From assembly GCA_035501615.1 (NCBI GenBank), contig DATJVY010000117.1, forward strand, positions 62,001 through 126,000: a stretch of 64,000 nucleotides of DNA. Direction: 5' to 3'. The notes beneath the pieces were generated by a model. That model was not told the origin of the DNA. It did not search any database and saw nothing but the letters and a program-made list of their open reading frames with translations. This document shows, one piece after another, positions 60,870 through 64,000 of the stretch (its first letter is position 1; each line of letters starts with the position of its first letter). The DNA is from RPRB01 sp035501615. Lineage in GTDB: Bacteria; Myxococcota; Myxococcia; Myxococcales; Myxococcaceae. A program made the position numbers and the translations under genes.

Positions 60870-62093
60870 ATGGGTCGACGCGCGCTCGTCGCCACGCTCC
60901 TGACGGCGGTGGCCTGCAGCCGGGGGACGGTGCCTCGTCCACCGGGGGGGGATCCGATCACGACCGACGGCGTTCTCGCCCGGTCGAACCTGGAGGCGAT
61001 GATCGCGGCGTACGAGGGGATGGTCGCCCGCGAGCCAGCGTGGGGAAGTGCCCGTCTCTCGCTGGTCACCCTGCTCGAGGCCCGTGCCTCGACCTACGGG
61101 CGCGTCGAGGATCTCGAGCGCGCCGTGCAGATCGCCGAGGACGGCGTCCTCCGGGCGCCGCGGAGCCCCGAGGCCTGGCTCGGGCGTGCTTCGGCGCGGG
61201 CGGGACTCCACCGGTTCGCCGATGCCGGGGGGGACCTCGATCGGGCGCTCGCCCTCGGTGCCGACACCGATGCGCTCGCCGCCCAGCGCGCCTCGATCGC
61301 GCTCGCCCGGGGCGCGCTCTCCACCGCGCTGGAGATTTCCCGCGCGCGGGCGGTCCGCGAGCCCGGAATGGCGACCGACGGCGCGCTCGGCGTGGTGCTC
61401 GCCGAGTCGGGAGACGAGGGGGGTGCGGCCCGGGCATTCGCCCGCGCCCTCGCCGCCTACCGGGACACCAGCCCCTTCCCGGTCGCCTTCGTCGAGTTCC
61501 GGCAGGGGCTCCTCGCCGAACGGACCGGCGACCTCGACCGCGCGACCGAGCGCTACGGTGCCGTCCTCCGGCGGCTTCCCGGCCACGCCCAGGCGGCGGT
61601 GCACCTGGCCTCGGTCGAGATGGCCCGTGGCCGGCTCGATGCCGCGGCCACCGCGCTCGACACGCTTCTCCCCGGGGCATCGGATCCGGAGATCGCCGCG
61701 ACCCGGGCCGGCCTCGCTCGTCGCCGGGGAGATCCGAGCGAGGCCGCGCGCCAGGACTCCCTCGCCCGGGAACGGTACCTCGCCCTCCTCGCGAGGCATC
61801 CCGAGGCCTTCGCCGATCACGCCGCGCGGTTCTTCCTGGGTCGAGAACCGGTCGAGGCGCTCCGCTGGGCGCGAGCCAACCTCGAGGTCCGCCAGACGTC
61901 CGATGGCTTCGATCTGGCCCTCACCGCGGCGCTCCGGGCCGGCGATGGAGCCGCGCGCTGCATCCTCGCCCGAGGGGCTGGAGCGCTCGCCGTTCGCACG
62001 CCCAGGCTCGATCGCCTCGTGAGCGAGGGCCTGCGCGACTGCGAGAACCGAGCGCAGGAGCCCGGCGGAGGTCCGGGCGGAGCGAGGCAGTGA
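60870..62093 (+). CDS. TPR-repeat lipoprotein
   Basis: A 407-residue lipoprotein (signal LLTAVAC, Cys16) built mostly of TPR-like helical pairs, for example APRSPEAWLGRASARAGL and RLPGHAQAAVHLASVEMARG. It starts 2 bp after the DUF4331 C-terminal gene and so belongs to the same operon. It could scaffold the two DUF4331 parts in the periplasm. No enzymatic motif is seen. Confidence 0.82.
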   Translation: MGRRALVATLLTAVACSRGTVPRPPGGDPITTDGVLARSNLEAMIAAYEGMVAREPAWGSARLSLVTLLEARASTYGRVEDLERAVQIAEDGVLRAPRSPEAWLGRASARAGLHRFADAGGDLDRALALGADTDALAAQRASIALARGALSTALEISRARAVREPGMATDGALGVVLAESGDEGGAARAFARALAAYRDTSPFPVAFVEFRQGLLAERTGDLDRATERYGAVLRRLPGHAQAAVHLASVEMARGRLDAAATALDTLLPGASDPEIAATRAGLARRRGDPSEAARQDSLARERYLALLARHPEAFADHAARFFLGREPVEALRWARANLEVRQTSDGFDLALTAALRAGDGAARCILARGAGALAVRTPRLDRLVSEGLRDCENRAQEPGGGPGGARQ

Positions 62094-62110
62094 GCCGAGC
62101 CGCCCCGGGT

Positions 62111-62452
62111 TCAGCCCCCGGGGGCGACGAAGGTGGGCTCGGCCAGCACCGACCGGCTGAGGCGGGTCACGTTCCCGAAGCGCGAGGTGTGGTCGTCGCG
62201 GATGCGCGCCGCCTCCGCCGAGCTGCGGTAGGCCTCGATCGCCTCGACGCTCGAGGACCGGTAGTGAACCACGTAGCGCGCCCATCCGTCCGGGGCGGGC
62301 TCGACGTCCTTCCACCGCGTTGCACCGAGGAATCCCGGCTGCCGGAGCACCGCGGCGACGTGCTCCTCGGTGAACCACCGGGACCAGGCCTGCTCGGCTT
62401 CGGGGGAAACCTCGATCATCACCCGGTACACGGCGTTGGCGCGGCCGCTCAC
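62111..62452 (-). CDS. DUF4286 family protein
   Basis: A 113-residue ferredoxin-like dimeric alpha/beta-barrel protein: VYRVMIEVSPEAEQAW, WFTEEHVAAVLRQPGF and the Tyr-rich YVVHYRSSSVEAIEAYR match DUF4286. No function is known. The GTG at 62452 overlaps the stop of the cystathionine beta-synthase gene (GTGA), so the two are co-translated. It converges on the TPR lipoprotein gene (17-bp gap). Confidence 0.8.
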   Translation of the reverse strand: MSGRANAVYRVMIEVSPEAEQAWSRWFTEEHVAAVLRQPGFLGATRWKDVEPAPDGWARYVVHYRSSSVEAIEAYRSSAEAARIRDDHTSRFGNVTRLSRSVLAEPTFVAPGG

Positions 62453-63816
62453 ATCCGCTCCGCGAGGTACTCGATGAGGTCGATCTTGGTGACGATGCCA
62501 ATCACTTGCTCGTGCTCCTTCACCACGGCCACGTTGTCCTGGGCGAACACGTCCCGGAGCCGGTTCAGCGTCGCCTCGGGGCTCACCACGCCCTGGAGTG
62601 GGGCGATCAGCGGGTCGATGGCATCGTGGAAGCCCTGCTTCTTGGACACCAGCGCGTTGAGCAGATCGTACTCGTGGATCATCCCCACCGTTCCGCCGTG
62701 GGCGTCGCGCACCGGCATCTGGCTGAAGCCGTGCTTGCGCATCTGCTCGACCACCGCGTCGATCCGCTGACCCTTCTCGGCGAAGAGGACCGCCTGCTTC
62801 CGGGACCGGAGGAGATCCTTCACCCGGCCGGGCGACTTGTCGTCCAGGGCGAAGCCGTTGTCCTTCATCCACTCGTCGCTGAAGAACTTGCTGATGTAGC
62901 TGTTGCCGGTGTCGGGGAGGATGACCACCACCACCTTGCCCTTGCCCAGCTCGCGGGCGATCTCCACCGCCACGTGCACCGCGGCGCCCGAGCTGCCGCC
63001 GCCGAACAGCCCCTCCTCCCGCGCCAGCCGCCGCGCGGTGTTGAAGCACTGCTGGTCGTCCACCTGGCGGATGTCGTCGATCACCGAGAAGTCCAGCGCC
63101 TTGCAGAGCATGTCCTCGCCGATGCCCTCGACCTTGTAGACGTGGGGCTCGGGCAGCTTCCCGGTCTGGAAGAAGCCCTGGTAGACGCTGCCCACCGGAT
63201 CGACGCCGACATTGCGGATGGCGGGGTTCTTCTCCTTCAGGAACTTGCCCACCCCGGTCATCGTCCCGCCGGTCCCGAGGCCGGTGACGAACACGTCCAG
63301 CCGGCCCTCGAGCTGCTCCCAGAGCTCGGGCGCGGTGGTGAGGTAGTGCGCCTCGCCGTTGTCGGGGTTGTGATACTGGTTCAGGTAGAAGCTGTTCGGC
63401 GTCTCGCGCGCGATGCGCTTCGCCGTCTCGTAGTAGCTCTGCGGCGAGTCGGCGGGGACGTTGGTCGGCGTCACCACCACCTGCGCCCCGAGCGCCTTCA
63501 GCCGGTTGATCTTCTCCGCCGACATCTTGTCCGGCATGGTGAACACGCAGCGGTAGCCCTTCACCGCCGCGGCCAGCGCCACCCCCATCCCGGTGTTGCC
63601 CGAGGTGTTCTCCACGATGGTGCCGCCGGGCTTCAGCTTCCCCTCCCGCTCGGCCTTCTCGATGATGTGCAGCGCCATCCGGTCCTTGATCGAGCCCCCG
63701 GGGTTCATGAACTCGCACTTGGCGTAGACCGTGGCGTCGTCCGGACCGACCAGCTTGGAGAGGCGGACCAGCGGGGTGTGGCCGATCGCCGAGAGGATGG
63801 TGGAGTGCACGTTCAT
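62449..63816 (-). CDS. cbs: Cystathionine beta-synthase
   Basis: A 455-residue PLP enzyme with a C-terminal CBS-domain pair. The catalytic part has IGHTPLVRL, the PLP lysine in NPGGSIKDRMAL, ENTSGNTGMGVA, VTGLGTGGTMTG and GGGSSGAAVHVA. Residues 330-455 form two CBS domains (FSQMPVRDAHGGTVGMI and VIGIVTKIDLIEYLA), as in regulated CBS enzymes. It condenses serine and homocysteine. ATG 63816 has AGGAG close upstream; a GTG at 63828 is the alternative. Confidence 0.93.
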   Translation of the reverse strand: MNVHSTILSAIGHTPLVRLSKLVGPDDATVYAKCEFMNPGGSIKDRMALHIIEKAEREGKLKPGGTIVENTSGNTGMGVALAAAVKGYRCVFTMPDKMSAEKINRLKALGAQVVVTPTNVPADSPQSYYETAKRIARETPNSFYLNQYHNPDNGEAHYLTTAPELWEQLEGRLDVFVTGLGTGGTMTGVGKFLKEKNPAIRNVGVDPVGSVYQGFFQTGKLPEPHVYKVEGIGEDMLCKALDFSVIDDIRQVDDQQCFNTARRLAREEGLFGGGSSGAAVHVAVEIARELGKGKVVVVILPDTGNSYISKFFSDEWMKDNGFALDDKSPGRVKDLLRSRKQAVLFAEKGQRIDAVVEQMRKHGFSQMPVRDAHGGTVGMIHEYDLLNALVSKKQGFHDAIDPLIAPLQGVVSPEATLNRLRDVFAQDNVAVVKEHEQVIGIVTKIDLIEYLAERM

Positions 63817-63861
63817 GGGCTCCTGCACATACCACCCCGGGAGCCCGGTGCGCCCCCCGCC

Positions 63862-64000
63862 TCAGCCGCCCGCATGGGCGAGGAGCCACCGCCGGAGCGC
63901 CCCTGCCTCGACGGCGAGCGGCTCGGCCCGGGAGGGGCGAGCGAGCAGCACCGCCAGCGCAGGCGGGACGGCCACCGGGTGACCCACCAGCGGCTCGACG
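63862..64000 (-). CDS. Unidentified C-terminal ORF fragment (truncated by window)
   Basis: About 45 codons read inward from the window edge to a TGA at 63862-63864. The peptide (VEPLVGHPVAVPPALAVLL at the visible start, ending RRWLLAHAGG) is plausible protein but belongs to no family I can name. It lies 45 bp upstream of cbs on the same strand. Only its position and intact frame support it. Confidence 0.4.
   Translation of the reverse strand, partial: VEPLVGHPVAVPPALAVLLARPSRAEPLAVEAGALRRWLLAHAGG

Noticed and set aside
1..64000. Mobile elements, CRISPR arrays, tRNA or rRNA genes
   Set aside because: Reading both strands showed no transposase or integrase, no regularly spaced direct repeats, and no tRNA-like cloverleaf in the short intergenic gaps.

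Overview
The window is 64 kb of very GC-rich, densely packed bacterial DNA with no rRNA, tRNA, CRISPR array, insertion sequence or prophage that I could find. The division and cell-wall (dcw) genes, REC-Xre regulators, FHA/Ser-Thr kinase signalling proteins, many lipoproteins and mevalonate-type enzymes suggest a Myxococcota chromosome, perhaps close to Anaeromyxobacter. That placement is inference, because no rRNA gene is present to anchor it. Coding is almost continuous, no gap without a gene exceeds 300 bp, and many neighbours overlap by ATGA, GTGA, TTGA or TGATG, so long translationally coupled operons dominate.

Layout. 1-12371 holds the 3' half of the dcw cluster: ftsW (end only), murG, murC, then a roughly 4.4 kb insertion of unrelated genes (AHSA1/ArsR pair, Asp-box lipoprotein, GT-C glycosyltransferase, DUF1304 protein), then murB, ddl, ftsQ, ftsA, ftsZ. 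12387-15951 has a membrane protein, a biotin carboxylase / biotin carrier / enoyl-CoA hydratase operon and a RidA protein. 16240-24449 is an unusual lipid-like locus framed by two paralogous ECF sigma factors: a PEP-synthase-like phosphotransferase and a UbiA-like prenyltransferase on the plus strand, and on the minus strand a CdsA-like cytidylyltransferase coupled to a protein joining a complete HMG-CoA reductase to an aminoglycoside-phosphotransferase-like kinase. 24587-29566 is a TetR gene, an alpha/beta-hydrolase/glycosyltransferase fusion and an AAA+/Ser-Thr kinase fusion. 29646-36825 has REC-Xre and FHA regulators, a second GT-C enzyme with an ABC-2 exporter, and an SPFH/zinc-ribbon protein.

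36887-50604 is mixed housekeeping and accessory: esterase lipoprotein, M3-like peptidase, epmA, plsC, ppa, a glycerate kinase operon with Cys-rich proteins (one apparently frameshifted), two rRNA-methyltransferase-like genes, a UdgX-type uracil-DNA glycosylase, a CHAD protein, an aldo/keto reductase and a cystathionine gamma-synthase-type enzyme. 50676-58019 is a complete histidine operon (hisG D C H A B F N IE) preceded by a His-rich leader peptide and an attenuator that can be read directly from the sequence. 58133-62093 is an anti-sigma/ECF sigma pair followed by a DUF4331-like protein divided between two genes and a TPR lipoprotein. 62111-64000 has a DUF4286 protein, cystathionine beta-synthase (which with the 49462 gene could give transsulfuration) and a truncated ORF.

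The best candidates for new biology are the HMGR-kinase fusion and its sigma-flanked locus, the AAA+/kinase fusion with a degenerate sigma54-contact loop, the hydrolase/glycosyltransferase fusion, and the triple inverted-repeat operator in front of the AHSA1/ArsR pair.
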